51,645 nucleotides of DNA, taken from the NCBI GenBank assembly GCA_031422495.1, contig JANPLX010000056.1:1-51645 (forward strand), written 5' to 3'. The notes under the pieces were generated by a model. It did not search any database. It had not been told where the DNA came from and saw nothing but the letters and a program-made list of their open reading frames with translations. Both the position numbers and the translations under genes were made by a program. Of the stretch, positions 41,186-49,914 are shown one piece after another. How positions within the stretch are numbered: position 1 is the first letter of the stretch; each line of letters begins with the position of its first letter. The stretch comes from Aalborgiella sp031422495. GTDB taxonomy: Bacteria > Pseudomonadota > Gammaproteobacteria > Burkholderiales > Burkholderiaceae_C.

Positions 41186-42927
41186 AAAATTCCGCACAAT
41201 TACTCAAAATCTTTCCCTTCCTAGCTTGGCCTAAACCTACGCTGCCGTTGCTAAAAGGTGAAATGTCAGCTGGCGTCACTGTTGGATTACTCATGATTCC
41301 GCAGTGCGTGGCATATGCGGCTGTTGCGGGTATGCCGCTGGTGACGGGAATTTATGCGGCTCTGCTGCCTGCGCTGGTGGCCACGCTGTGGGGCGCATCG
41401 CAGCGGATATCTGTTGGGCCGACAGCGCTGACGGCTTTGATGGTCATGTCTGCCTTGGTGGGTATTGCGCAGCCTGGGAGCGCGGAATGGGTGAACTTGG
41501 CGGTGTGGCTGGCGATTTTGTCTGGCTTGGCGCAGCTGATTTTGGGGTTTGCACGATTTGGCTGGGTGCTGAATATCATCAGCGCGCCGGTGTTGATGGG
41601 TTTCACGCAAGCGGCCGCGTTGTTAATTTTGAGCTCGCAACTGCCCGCGATGTTGGGTTTTAAGGGCAATTTTGGTGCGCTTGCATCGCATGTTTGGGCG
41701 CAAATCTCACACTTGCAGTTGCCAAATTTTCACTCTGGTGCCGTCTATTTTGGCGTCGGTAGTCTGGCGTTTTTGGTCTTAGCTAAACGCTTTGCGCCGC
41801 GCTTGCCTGCAGTTGTGATCGTCATGGTTGCAACCGCTTGGCTAAGCTATGCGACAGGCTTTGAACAAACTGGCGGCGCGGTTGTCGGCGCTTTGCCGGC
41901 TGGGTTGCCCTCGCTGTATTTGCCGACGATGCTGAGTGTTGATGCTTTCGGTCAGCTGCTGCTGCCCGTGTTGGTCATCACGCTGGTGAGCTTTATTGAA
42001 ACTGCTTCCAGCGCCAAAAACGACAACTTGCAACGCGGCAAGCTGTGGGAGCAAGACCAAGATTTGATCGGCCAAGGGTTGGCCAAAATCGTCTCTGGTT
42101 TCAGCGGCTCTTTCCCAACCAGTGCCTCGTTTTCTCGCTCCGCGCTCAACTTGTACGCCGGTGCAACATCTGGCTGGGCAAATGTGGTGGGCGTGGTGAT
42201 CGTGTTGGTTGCTTTGTTGTTTTTAACACCGCTGATGCACTTTATCCCGCAAGCCGTCCTAGCGGCTGTTGTCGTCGCGGCGATAGTCGGTTTGCTCGTT
42301 CCCCAAGAGTTCTTCAGCTTATGGCGTGTGGCAAAAATGGAAACAGCCAGCGCCTTTATTACCTTTGTTGCTACTATTTTGACAGCGCCACGTTTGTACG
42401 GCGGCATTATCACCGGGCTATTGATGAGTTTGGGATACTTTTTATATTTGCGTTTGCACCCGCGCATCATTGAAGTGGGTTTGCATTCAGACGGCAGCCT
42501 GCGCGACCGCCATTTGTGGCATTTGCCAGCGCTGGGACACCAACTATACGCGCTGCGCATGGATGCCGAGCTTGATTTTGCATCCAGCAGCGCGTTTGAA
42601 CGCGCCATCGTGCAGCACCTCGCCACCCACCCCGATACGCAGCACGTTTGCTTGTTTGCATTGCCTATTAACAGCATTGACGCCACTGGCGTTGCTATCT
42701 TTGGGCAGATTCGCCGTACCTTACAAAGCCGCGGCATCACGCTGCATATCAGCGGTATCAAGCTACCGGTTGAGCGGGTGCTGATCGCCGCCAAAGACCT
42801 ACCCGATAACACAAAAGGTCAAGGCGAAGAATGGCCGCTGCTGCGCATGTACCGTACCGATGCGGAGGCTATCGCAGCATTTAAGCGACTAGATGACGCA
42901 TTAAAAGACAGCGCTGCTTACATTTAA
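41182..42927 (+). CDS. SulP-family anion transporter with STAS domain
   Basis: 581 residues from ATG 41182; the frame stays open upstream to 41023 but those residues are hydrophilic and unlike the family. SulP core: GEMSAGVTVGLLMIPQCVAYAAVAGMPLVTGIYAALLP and ISVGPTALTALMV, with about ten to twelve TM helices. The C-terminal STAS domain is near residues 450-560 (ELDFASSSAFERAI, INSIDATGVAIFGQI). It transports sulfate or other anions, possibly bicarbonate or dicarboxylate. An inverted repeat covers the start codon. Confidence 0.9.
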   Translation: MQNSAQLLKIFPFLAWPKPTLPLLKGEMSAGVTVGLLMIPQCVAYAAVAGMPLVTGIYAALLPALVATLWGASQRISVGPTALTALMVMSALVGIAQPGSAEWVNLAVWLAILSGLAQLILGFARFGWVLNIISAPVLMGFTQAAALLILSSQLPAMLGFKGNFGALASHVWAQISHLQLPNFHSGAVYFGVGSLAFLVLAKRFAPRLPAVVIVMVATAWLSYATGFEQTGGAVVGALPAGLPSLYLPTMLSVDAFGQLLLPVLVITLVSFIETASSAKNDNLQRGKLWEQDQDLIGQGLAKIVSGFSGSFPTSASFSRSALNLYAGATSGWANVVGVVIVLVALLFLTPLMHFIPQAVLAAVVVAAIVGLLVPQEFFSLWRVAKMETASAFITFVATILTAPRLYGGIITGLLMSLGYFLYLRLHPRIIEVGLHSDGSLRDRHLWHLPALGHQLYALRMDAELDFASSSAFERAIVQHLATHPDTQHVCLFALPINSIDATGVAIFGQIRRTLQSRGITLHISGIKLPVERVLIAAKDLPDNTKGQGEEWPLLRMYRTDAEAIAAFKRLDDALKDSAAYI

Positions 42928-42966
42928 ATCAGCTGCCACAGATTACTATGTCGGTTATTTGCAAGA

Positions 42967-44037
42967 CTATTTGGGCCTAGGGCGCGACAAGACAGGTTGC
43001 GATGCTTGCAGCCTGCCCGCACGCAACTCAACCACAGCCTTTGCCACCGCGCGCGCGACGTTTTGAACCTCTTGCTGCATTGGAATATCTTTGTCTAGTG
43101 CTTCATGGCTGGTGGCATATGGCTCGTAGTAGCCAATGTAGCGGTCTAGCCGCGCTTGCGCTCCGGCATCGATCAAGCCCATCCAATCCAGCCAATCTGA
43201 CAAGGAGCGTCGCGAGCCTTCTATGCCAGCGACGTCACCGTGCACGACCAACCCGTAAGCGCGTCCTGCCAAATGCTTGGGATAGTCCCAGCCCGCCATT
43301 TCTAGCTCTTTGGCTTTGCTTGGGTCTTTGCCACCTGTAGAAGTCGGGTCAGCGTTACCACCGTCGGCACATACCAAGCGGTCAATCATCAACTTGAGTG
43401 GACTGGGGCTTTGGTACCAATAGACGGGGGTAAGAATAATCACGGCGTGCGCTGCCGTCCAGCGCTCATAAATCTCTGCCATCCAGTCGTTGGTTTGCCT
43501 TTGGCCATGGTTAGGGTAGCAACTGCAAGGCCAATGGCACAGCGGCATGGCAGTAGAAGCGCAGCCTTTGCAGGGATGAATGTTCAAATCGTATTCAGAT
43601 GTGAGAAGGCTCAGGTCAAGCACGTCCGGTTGAATATCGGCTTGCATCAAAATTTCACGTGCTAGCTCTAACAATCTGAAGGTCTTGGATATCTCGCCAG
43701 GACAGGTTCCATCGTTGCGTGCGCTACCACAGATCAGCAATACTTTAGAAGCTGTAGCAGGATCCGCCCAAGCCAATTGTGCATCGTCAATGCGTTTTTT
43801 TGTGGCTACCCATTCTGTTGACAAATCGTAGTCAGGGTTGGCATACCCTGGCCCTGCTTTTTGCGTCAAAGGCGCTTTACGTCCTTCCATATAAGCCTGC
43901 CAAGCAATTTCTTCGAGCCTAGAAATGGCTTGATCCTCAGCGCGAAAGGCCGGATCAATATACGTCCCTAAAAACCGTTCGCTAAACTTGTCGCGCTCAA
44001 GTGGCGCCGGCGCTTGTCCGGTACGGATAGTAGTCAT
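42967..44037 (-). CDS. Flavodoxin-fold NAD(P)H-dependent oxidoreductase with Cys cluster
   Basis: 356 residues from ATG 44037 (GGGAGGG upstream). After ~110 N-terminal residues comes the FMN_red-like core: KVLLICGSARNDGTCPGEISKTF, AVIILTPVYWYQSPSPLKLMIDR and GRAYGLVVHGDVAG. Near residue 170 is a Cys-rich segment, PCKGCASTAMPLCHWPCSC, with C-x2-C-x7-C-x3-C-x-C, which might hold a metal or Fe-S centre. A simple FMN reductase has none. The reaction is unknown. Confidence 0.82.
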   Translation of the reverse strand: MTTIRTGQAPAPLERDKFSERFLGTYIDPAFRAEDQAISRLEEIAWQAYMEGRKAPLTQKAGPGYANPDYDLSTEWVATKKRIDDAQLAWADPATASKVLLICGSARNDGTCPGEISKTFRLLELAREILMQADIQPDVLDLSLLTSEYDLNIHPCKGCASTAMPLCHWPCSCYPNHGQRQTNDWMAEIYERWTAAHAVIILTPVYWYQSPSPLKLMIDRLVCADGGNADPTSTGGKDPSKAKELEMAGWDYPKHLAGRAYGLVVHGDVAGIEGSRRSLSDWLDWMGLIDAGAQARLDRYIGYYEPYATSHEALDKDIPMQQEVQNVARAVAKAVVELRAGRLQASQPVLSRPRPK

Positions 44038-44237
44038 GAAGTAATGCCCTCCCAAAAAAGTAGATTAATCACCTTTTATTGAAACGCATCTGTGCGATAG
44101 CAAACGCATGTGTACGAATAATACGATTTATTGATAGCACATGTCCTACACATGAATGTAAATATTCCTGACATCCTTCAGTCAACAAAATTAGAATAAT
44201 TACCTACACAAATAACTTAACTCTGTTTAGACTAGCT

Positions 44238-44732
44238 ATGAAAATACAAACTCAAAACTCACCTCAACAAATCCAATTAGGCGAACTCGTTGAAGACATG
44301 TCCGTCGCGATGTTAACGACATACAACGACGCAGGCTTGCTAGAGAGCAGACCCATGTCGCCACTAGAAATGGACAGCGACGGTGCCGTTTGGTTTTTTA
44401 CCGAGCACGACTCCGCAAAGAGCGCGCATTTAAGTACCGCAAATCTAGCATTTTCAGACGCTTCAAACGGGACCTATGTGTCACTGTCTGGTCGCGGTGA
44501 AATTCACAAAGACAAGGATCAGATTCACCGATTGTGGACCGTGATTGCCAAGCCTTGGTTTCCAGACGGCCCAGATTCACCCAATTTGGTCTTGTTAAAG
44601 TTCATCCCTAACACGGCAGAATATTGGGATGCACCGCACAGCAAAACGGTACGCTTGTTTTCATTGGCAGCGTCTATCGTCACGGGTAAGCCTGTCAACA
44701 TGGGTGACCATGATATTATTAAAAACCTATAA
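44238..44732 (+). CDS. Pyridoxamine 5'-phosphate oxidase-like general stress protein
   Basis: 164 residues. Split-barrel flavin-binding fold: SVAMLTTYNDAGLLESRPMSP, GAVWFFTEHDSAKSAHL, YVSLSGRGEI and PDSPNLVLLKFIPNTAEYWD. This matches the general stress protein 26 family, which binds FMN or related cofactors; the role is not fixed. It is divergent from the flavoprotein gene across 200 bp of AT-rich sequence holding CATGTGT and ACACATG motifs. Confidence 0.9.
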   Translation: MKIQTQNSPQQIQLGELVEDMSVAMLTTYNDAGLLESRPMSPLEMDSDGAVWFFTEHDSAKSAHLSTANLAFSDASNGTYVSLSGRGEIHKDKDQIHRLWTVIAKPWFPDGPDSPNLVLLKFIPNTAEYWDAPHSKTVRLFSLAASIVTGKPVNMGDHDIIKNL

Positions 44733-44818
44733 ATAGCAATATAAGTATTAATCACAGAAATAGCATCAATAGCAGCAACAGCGGCATCAGTGGCAATAAA
44801 TGATTTATTAATAACCCA

Positions 44819-45226
44819 ATGATGAAATTATTAATCACTTACCTTGCCACCACTGCGGTGATGCTTATTATTGACTTGGTTTGGCTCGGCTTTATTGCAA
44901 AACCCATGTACCAGCAGGGCATCGGCCACTTAATGGCGGCAAAACCTAATATTGCAGCTGCGATATGTTTTTACGCTTTGTTCCCGGTGGGTTTGATGAT
45001 TTTTGCCATCTTGCCGGAAACGGCGAATACCAGCTGGCAACGGACCGCCATGTTAGGTGCACTGTTCGGGTTTTTCACATATGCCACATATGACTTGACC
45101 AACCTTGCGACGCTAAAAAATTACCCCCTCAAGCTTGCTTTGATTGACATGTTTTGGGGAACGCTTGTCAGCGCTGTTGCGGCAAGCGCAGGGAAACTGG
45201 CTTTTAACCGATTTACCAACACTTAA
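44819..45226 (+). CDS. DUF2177 membrane protein
   Basis: 135 residues with about four TM helices: LLITYLATTAVMLIIDLVWLGF, IAAAICFYALFPVGLMIFAIL, MLGALFGFFTYATYDLTNLA and ALIDMFWGTLVSAVAASAG. The FFTYATYDLTNLATLKNYPL segment is characteristic. Function unknown. Two consecutive ATG codons (44819, 44822) start it. Confidence 0.92.
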   Translation: MMKLLITYLATTAVMLIIDLVWLGFIAKPMYQQGIGHLMAAKPNIAAAICFYALFPVGLMIFAILPETANTSWQRTAMLGALFGFFTYATYDLTNLATLKNYPLKLALIDMFWGTLVSAVAASAGKLAFNRFTNT

Positions 45227-45358
45227 GTCGCAAATCATCACCATCAGGGCCAGCGTGACCAAACAACAGCGCTGAGATATATTTGACAATGCCACGCCAT
45301 AGCATGCTAAGATTTAAGCCTGCATACATAATGCAGTCAAACAATCAAATAACACGCT

Positions 45359-45766
45359 ATGAAAAACGCCATTCGAAAATACTTTATCGTCCTCGTTGGT
45401 ACTCTATTACTCGCAGCATGCGGCAGTGATTTTGGAACACCGTGCGGCGCGAAAACACAAGTTTTTGGCATCAATTTTGAGAAAAATGCTTACTCAGGAA
45501 CAGTCGACGAAGAGTTGAAAATAGAAACCAAACTCATCCCCGAATCTTGCCGCGCTGATATGACTTTTTCCATCAAATTCGGCGAGCTACCTCCGGGTAT
45601 GGCGATTGTGGACGGTCATGTTTTCGGTACCCCCACGACAGCGGGCGAGTATGAATTTCAAATCTATATCACTGCTGTTAAAAACTATGGTGATTTGAAG
45701 CAATATATTGAATCCGGTTTGATTGACGGCCCATTTTCAAATAAAATTAAAGTAAAAATTAGATAA
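45359..45766 (+). CDS. Lipoprotein with putative Ig-like domain
   Basis: 135 residues. Lipobox LLAAC at residues ~17-21 after MKNAIRKYFIVLVGTL. The C-terminal part carries the He_PIG-type pattern FGELPPGMAIVDGHVFGTPT then TAGEYEFQIYIT, an Ig-like fold often found in surface proteins. Two further Cys (TPCGAK, ESCRAD) may pair. Probably outer-membrane anchored. No ligand known. Confidence 0.85.
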   Translation: MKNAIRKYFIVLVGTLLLAACGSDFGTPCGAKTQVFGINFEKNAYSGTVDEELKIETKLIPESCRADMTFSIKFGELPPGMAIVDGHVFGTPTTAGEYEFQIYITAVKNYGDLKQYIESGLIDGPFSNKIKVKIR

Positions 45767-45901
45767 TCAAAACGGTTGCAAATGTAGGGCAAGCGCCTAC
45801 ATGCAAAACTTCTGTTTGATGACATCGTTGGGCTGATTACTGTTCAATGATAGAGGGTATGCCTGTGGCATAAACCTTATAAAACCTAACAGGAATCAAC
45901 T

Positions 45902-46225
45902 ATGAAAATATCTAGCATGCTGTTTGCCACAATATTTGCAGCAACCTTGATAGTCGGGTGCAAAAATGAAGACTTATCGGCACCGAAAACGCCGAAAATG
46001 TCTGAAAATACGTACTTAACCAGTCCCATCGTCCCGACAACCCCTATCAGCCCTGCAGGCACCGAACCCGCTGGGCCTACCAAAGAAGCCGCTGCCACAA
46101 CCTCCCTAGAAAAATCAGCCGTAAGTAAAACCGACCAGTCTGCCTCCATGCCACTGCCCGGTCAAGCGAATGATCATTCTGCATTGCTCCCAAAAGCAAC
46201 CGAAATACCGAAAACTAAGCCTTGA
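45902..46225 (+). CDS. Small Pro/Thr-rich lipoprotein
   Basis: 107 residues. Signal MKISSMLFATIFAATLIVGC with lipobox LIVGC, then KNEDLSAPKTPKM and a Pro/Thr/Ser-rich disordered chain without a domain. Likely a peripheral lipoprotein of unknown role. AGGAATCAACT lies before the ATG. Repeat copy 10 follows 13 bp after the stop. Confidence 0.78.
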   Translation: MKISSMLFATIFAATLIVGCKNEDLSAPKTPKMSENTYLTSPIVPTTPISPAGTEPAGPTKEAAATTSLEKSAVSKTDQSASMPLPGQANDHSALLPKATEIPKTKP

Positions 46226-46237
46226 TAGGCATAAAAC

Positions 46238-46290
46238 TGCTACATTTTTTATAGCAATTTAGTCAATAAATACAACTGTTATAGACTATT
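46238..46290 (+). repeat. Dispersed palindromic repeat, copy 10 (diverged)
   Basis: TGCTACATTTTTTATAGCA hairpin, AGTCAATAAATACAACTG and TTATAGAC. The CGCCGGC core has decayed, but hairpin and spacing are kept. Confidence 0.7.
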
Positions 46291-46298
46291 ACTATCCA

Positions 46299-46712
46299 TT
46301 AGAGCTCTCTATTTTTAATCCAATCACCACTCATGATTTGTGGTTTATCTTTTATATAAGTAGTGTTGATTTCATAAACAATACAGGCTAGTGATTGTTC
46401 ATCCATAACAATCGTAAGCTCCCGTTTGGCATACTCATTCGCCTGCGCTGGGTACTCACTTTCAATACCGTCTAGCAATCTCTCCAACGGTTCAGTAATC
46501 GCATAAACCTCACCCATAATATGACCTGAGCCGCCTAAAGTAACACCTGGATAACCACCTAGGTGATACATATTTCCTTTGATAATCGAATTACCAATAT
46601 ATACCGGTGCGGGAGTTAGCTTGGTTATATCATTGCTATCACCTTTGCGTAAAGTGCCGTATACAAAGACGTGACGAATTTTGGGGTATGGGCTAGGAAT
46701 GTTGAAAATCAT
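46299..46712 (-). CDS. Gamma-glutamylcyclotransferase/AIG2-like protein
   Basis: 137 residues. VFVYGTLRKGDSN is the signature substrate loop, with YHLGGYPGVTLGGSGHIMGEVYAI and LLDGIESEYPAQANEYAKRELTIV completing the fold and giving the catalytic Glu (GIESEYP). The family includes gamma-glutamylamine cyclotransferases and proteins of unknown activity. It lies between repeat copies 10 and 11. Confidence 0.92.
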   Translation of the reverse strand: MIFNIPSPYPKIRHVFVYGTLRKGDSNDITKLTPAPVYIGNSIIKGNMYHLGGYPGVTLGGSGHIMGEVYAITEPLERLLDGIESEYPAQANEYAKRELTIVMDEQSLACIVYEINTTYIKDKPQIMSGDWIKNREL

Positions 46713-46726
46713 GATTATTTAAATTC

Positions 46727-46775
46727 ACTATATTTTTTATAGCACTTCAGACAAATAACACGCCGGCTGCAAAAA
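46727..46775 (+). repeat. Dispersed palindromic repeat, copy 11 (3' end of yihY)
   Basis: CTATATTTTTTATAG hairpin, then CACTTCAGACAAATAACACG and CCGGCTGCAAAAA. On the minus strand it encodes LQPACYLSEVL and the TAA stop of the YihY-like gene. The consensus TAG is CAG. Confidence 0.85.
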
Positions 46776-47942
46776 TTTTATACCTATTTTTGGTGTATTT
46801 TTGTGATCAGGAAGTAACAATCGCTCAGTAAGTGGCTTTAATAATTTTTTACTAGGGTCGATGAGTATCACGAACCTTTCTTCTTCCTCATCCAGCTTTG
46901 CTATCCAATCCAAATCAATCAACGTTTCTAGCGGTGCCTCAAGTTGCAAGTCGTCGACACGAAGTTCTTTTGATAGCTTATTTAAATTCTTGCCGGTATC
47001 TGCTTTAGACAATGCTTGTAGTATCTCAATGGCGAGTTGGAAATTCCAGCCTGGCGTGTCGCCGCGCCTAGCGATGCCGCTTCGCAAACTGGGCGAATAC
47101 GCCGCCACAACTGCGCCCAAGAGCACAATCACCCAGGCAACATAAACCCAAATCAACAAAATCGGAACAGTGGCAAACGCCCCATACACCGCTGAAAAGG
47201 TAGGGACTTGGACCAAATACCAAGCCAGTATGCGTTTAGCCAACTCAATACCAATTGCCACAAACGTGCCTCCTAACAACGCATGCGACCACCGCACATG
47301 GGTATTAGGCACAAAACGGTACATCGCAGCCATGCTGCAGGCCAGTACTGCGAATTGGACGATGTTCAAAATCGCGCCCAAGCTGCCTGGCAGCACGGAC
47401 ACCCAGCCTTTGGAAGCGGACAGCACATACGAGCTGATTGTCAAGCTCATGGCCAACAGCAGTGGCCCGAGTGTCAGCAGCGTCCAATAGACAATGATGC
47501 GCCGCGCCAAGTGCCGCGTGGTGCGCACGCGCCAAATCTCGTTGAGCTTGCCATCGATGGTCAAAATCAGCATCAACGCAGACACCAAAAACGCTGCTGC
47601 GCCGACCCAGCCGATTTTGCTGGCTTTAGAGGCAAATTGCCCCAAATAACTGAGCACTTGGCGGGCGATGTTATCCGGTATCAAGCTGTCCACCAACAGC
47701 TGCTGCAAGCCGTTTTGTATCTTCGCAAACATCGGAAAAACGCTGAATATCGCCAGTGCCACGGTGAACAGCGGCACGATGGAGATGATGGTGGTGAAGG
47801 TCAAGCTGCTGGCCGTCAAACCCAAATGGTCTTCATTAAAGCGCTCACGCAGCGTCAAAGCCGTGTTTTTCCACGGGAAAGTGAGCGCATCGCGCATAAA
47901 ATCCCTTAAACCATCTTTGAACCATACTTTCAATTTATCCAT
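46737..47942 (-). CDS. YihY/BrkB-family inner membrane protein with repeat-encoded C-terminus
   Basis: About 401 residues. ERFNEDHLGLTASSLTFTTIISIVPLFTVALAIF is typical of YihY, with five to six TM helices to about residue 290 (VPNTHVRWSHALLGGTFVAIGIELAKR, VPILLIWVYVAWVIVLLGAVVAAYSPS). A soluble C-terminal region follows. These proteins were once called RNase BN; that activity is now credited to another protein. ATG 47942 is preferred; ATG 47972 adds ten residues. The last eleven residues and stop lie in a palindromic repeat. Confidence 0.9.
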   Translation of the reverse strand: MDKLKVWFKDGLRDFMRDALTFPWKNTALTLRERFNEDHLGLTASSLTFTTIISIVPLFTVALAIFSVFPMFAKIQNGLQQLLVDSLIPDNIARQVLSYLGQFASKASKIGWVGAAAFLVSALMLILTIDGKLNEIWRVRTTRHLARRIIVYWTLLTLGPLLLAMSLTISSYVLSASKGWVSVLPGSLGAILNIVQFAVLACSMAAMYRFVPNTHVRWSHALLGGTFVAIGIELAKRILAWYLVQVPTFSAVYGAFATVPILLIWVYVAWVIVLLGAVVAAYSPSLRSGIARRGDTPGWNFQLAIEILQALSKADTGKNLNKLSKELRVDDLQLEAPLETLIDLDWIAKLDEEEERFVILIDPSKKLLKPLTERLLLPDHKNTPKIGIKFLQPACYLSEVL

Positions 47943-47998
47943 GCCGCTATCATGCCATTGGAAACGCCACATGTGAGACGCTTTTTGAGCCCATTTTT

Positions 47999-48457
47999 AT
48001 GACCAACCCTCAACCCCAACCAACATTATTAACCGCCACCGCACCCCAATACGTGTTGGCAACGCGCATTGCCGCTGTCGGCAGCTTGATCGGCCTGATT
48101 GTGCTGGGACTGCTGTGGGAGCTTTGGCTTGCCCCGCTGCGCCCAGGTGGCTCGTTTCTTGTGCTCAAAGTGCTGCCGCTGTGCATTCCTTTGGCTGGGT
48201 TACTGAAAAACCGCATGTTTACCTACCGTTGGGTCAGCCTGTTTGTCTGGCTCTATTTCATCGAAGGCGTGGTGCGCGCTTGGGGCGACAAACCGCCTAG
48301 CAATTATTTGGCGATGATTGAAGTCGTGCTGTGCGTTATTTTGTTCACTGCCTGTGCCTTGCACGTGCGCCAGCGGTTGATGGCGGCAAAAGCTGCACAG
48401 GCTTTAGCGACAGCGTTGGGGGCGAAAACGGATGTTGATACCGCTGTTTTGTCTTGA
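47999..48457 (+). CDS. DUF2069 membrane protein
   Basis: 152 residues with four TM helices (AVGSLIGLIVLGLLWELWLAP, FLVLKVLPLCIPLAGLLKNR, YRWVSLFVWLYFIEGVVRAWG, AMIEVVLCVILFTACALHVR). YRWVSLFVWLYFIEGVVRAW is diagnostic of DUF2069. Function unknown. It is divergent from yihY with a short spacer. Confidence 0.92.
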   Translation: MTNPQPQPTLLTATAPQYVLATRIAAVGSLIGLIVLGLLWELWLAPLRPGGSFLVLKVLPLCIPLAGLLKNRMFTYRWVSLFVWLYFIEGVVRAWGDKPPSNYLAMIEVVLCVILFTACALHVRQRLMAAKAAQALATALGAKTDVDTAVLS

Positions 48458-48482
48458 TTTCTAAGGAAAATCAGCATACCCC

Positions 48483-48512
48483 TACCGTTCAGACTGAGCT
48501 TGTCGAAGTCTT
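48483..48512. repeat. REP-like half element upstream of pfp
   Basis: CCGTTCAGACTGAGCTTGTC followed by GAAGTCTTC, one arm of the common proteobacterial palindrome; related to the full element at 38356-38423. Confidence 0.65.
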
Positions 48513-48545
48513 CTCAATTGTTTAACTCATAAAAATAGGATTCTC

Positions 48546-49823
48546 ATGGCAACTAAAAAAATGAACGCCCCGAAAATGAACGCCTTTTACGCCCAATCCG
48601 GCGGTGTTACCTCGGTCATCAACGCCTCAGCCTGCGGTGTGATTGAAACCGCGCGCTTGCACAAAGACAAAATCGGCAAGGTTTTTGCCGGTCGCAACGG
48701 CATCATCGGCGCGCTGACCGAAGATTTGATCGACACCAGCAAAGAATCCGCCAGCAGCATCGCCGCGCTGCGCCAAACGCCCTCCGGTGCATTCGGCTCG
48801 TGCCGCTTCAAGCTCAAATCTTTGGAAGCAAACAAGGTCGAGTACGAACGCCTCATCGAAGTCTTCAAAGCCCACAACATCGGCTATTTTTTCTACAACG
48901 GCGGTGGCGACTCAGCGGACACTTGCTTCAAGGTTAGCCAGCTGTCCAAAGCCATGAACTACCCGCTGCAAGCCATCCACGTGCCCAAAACTGTGGACAA
49001 CGACTTGCCGATCACCGACTGCTGCCCCGGCTTTGGCTCGGTCGCCAAATACGTCGCCGTGTCCGCGCTGGAAGCCTCGTTTGACGTGCGCTCCATGTGC
49101 AAAACCTCCACCAAAGTCTTCGTGCTCGAAGTCATGGGACGCCACGCTGGCTGGATTGCGGCTGCGGGTGGTTTGATTGAAGACCACGGCATCCCGGTCG
49201 TCATACTGTTCCCTGAAATCGTGTTCGACCAAAAGAAATTCCTCGCCCGCGTGGACAAACTGGTCAAAGAACACGGCTACTGCACCGTCGTCGTCTCCGA
49301 AGGCTGCCACCACCCCGACGGCACGTTTTTGGCCGAACAAGGCAGCAAAGACGCCTTCGGCCACGCCCAACTCGGCGGCGCGGCACCCGTGGTCGCCAAC
49401 ATGGTCAAAGAAGCTTTGGGCTACAAATTCCACTGGGCCGTGGCCGACTACCTGCAACGCGCCGCCCGCCACATCGCCTCTAAAACCGACGTGCAACAAG
49501 CCTACGAACTCGGCCAAAAAGCCGTTGAACTGGCCCTCGCCGGCAAAAACGCCGTCATGCCAACGGTAGAACGCATCTCCGACGTGCCCTACAAATACAA
49601 AATCGGCGTCGCCGACCTCGCCAAAGTCGCCAACGTCGAGAAGTTCATGCCGCGCGACTTCATCAGCAAAGACGGCTTTGGCATCACCGACAAATGCAAA
49701 AAGTATTTGAACCCGCTGATTGCGGGCGAGGATTACCCAAAATACAAAAACGGCTTGCCGGTGTATGTGCAGCTTAAAAACGTGGCGGTGGAGAAGAAGC
49801 TGAAAGTGTTTGATGTGAAGTAA
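48546..49823 (+). CDS. pfp: Pyrophosphate-dependent 6-phosphofructokinase
   Basis: 425 residues. YNGGGDSADT near residue 117 with GGGD, where Asp replaces the Gly of ATP-dependent enzymes; HVPKTVDNDLP near 146 with the Lys typical of PPi enzymes; and VLEVMGRHAGWIAAAGGL. It interconverts fructose 6-phosphate and fructose 1,6-bisphosphate using PPi, reversibly. Such enzymes are common in methylotrophs and Burkholderiales lacking PfkA. AGGATTCTC precedes the ATG. Confidence 0.96.
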   Translation: MATKKMNAPKMNAFYAQSGGVTSVINASACGVIETARLHKDKIGKVFAGRNGIIGALTEDLIDTSKESASSIAALRQTPSGAFGSCRFKLKSLEANKVEYERLIEVFKAHNIGYFFYNGGGDSADTCFKVSQLSKAMNYPLQAIHVPKTVDNDLPITDCCPGFGSVAKYVAVSALEASFDVRSMCKTSTKVFVLEVMGRHAGWIAAAGGLIEDHGIPVVILFPEIVFDQKKFLARVDKLVKEHGYCTVVVSEGCHHPDGTFLAEQGSKDAFGHAQLGGAAPVVANMVKEALGYKFHWAVADYLQRAARHIASKTDVQQAYELGQKAVELALAGKNAVMPTVERISDVPYKYKIGVADLAKVANVEKFMPRDFISKDGFGITDKCKKYLNPLIAGEDYPKYKNGLPVYVQLKNVAVEKKLKVFDVK

Positions 49824-49857
49824 GTGTTTTTTCCAGCAAAAATACGCCGGAATATGT

Positions 49858-49903
49858 CTCTAGCCGTCGTATTTATTGCCTTAGTAGCTATCAAAATAAT
49901 AGT
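49858..49903 (-). repeat. Dispersed palindromic repeat, copy 12 (before the restriction gene)
   Basis: CTCTAGCCGTCGTATTTATT then GCCTTAGTAGCTATCAAAAT and AATAGT. A partial facing copy AAATACGCCGG lies at 49840-49850, so the pair is head-to-head with an 11-bp gap and may also terminate pfp. Confidence 0.9.
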
Positions 49904-49914
49904 AAAAGTAATCA

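Noticed and set aside
44740..44815. AGCA/GCAAC-rich stretch and GGCAATAAAT before the DUF2177 gene as a repeat copy
   Set aside because: Only ten bases of the core match and the rest does not; insufficient to call a copy.
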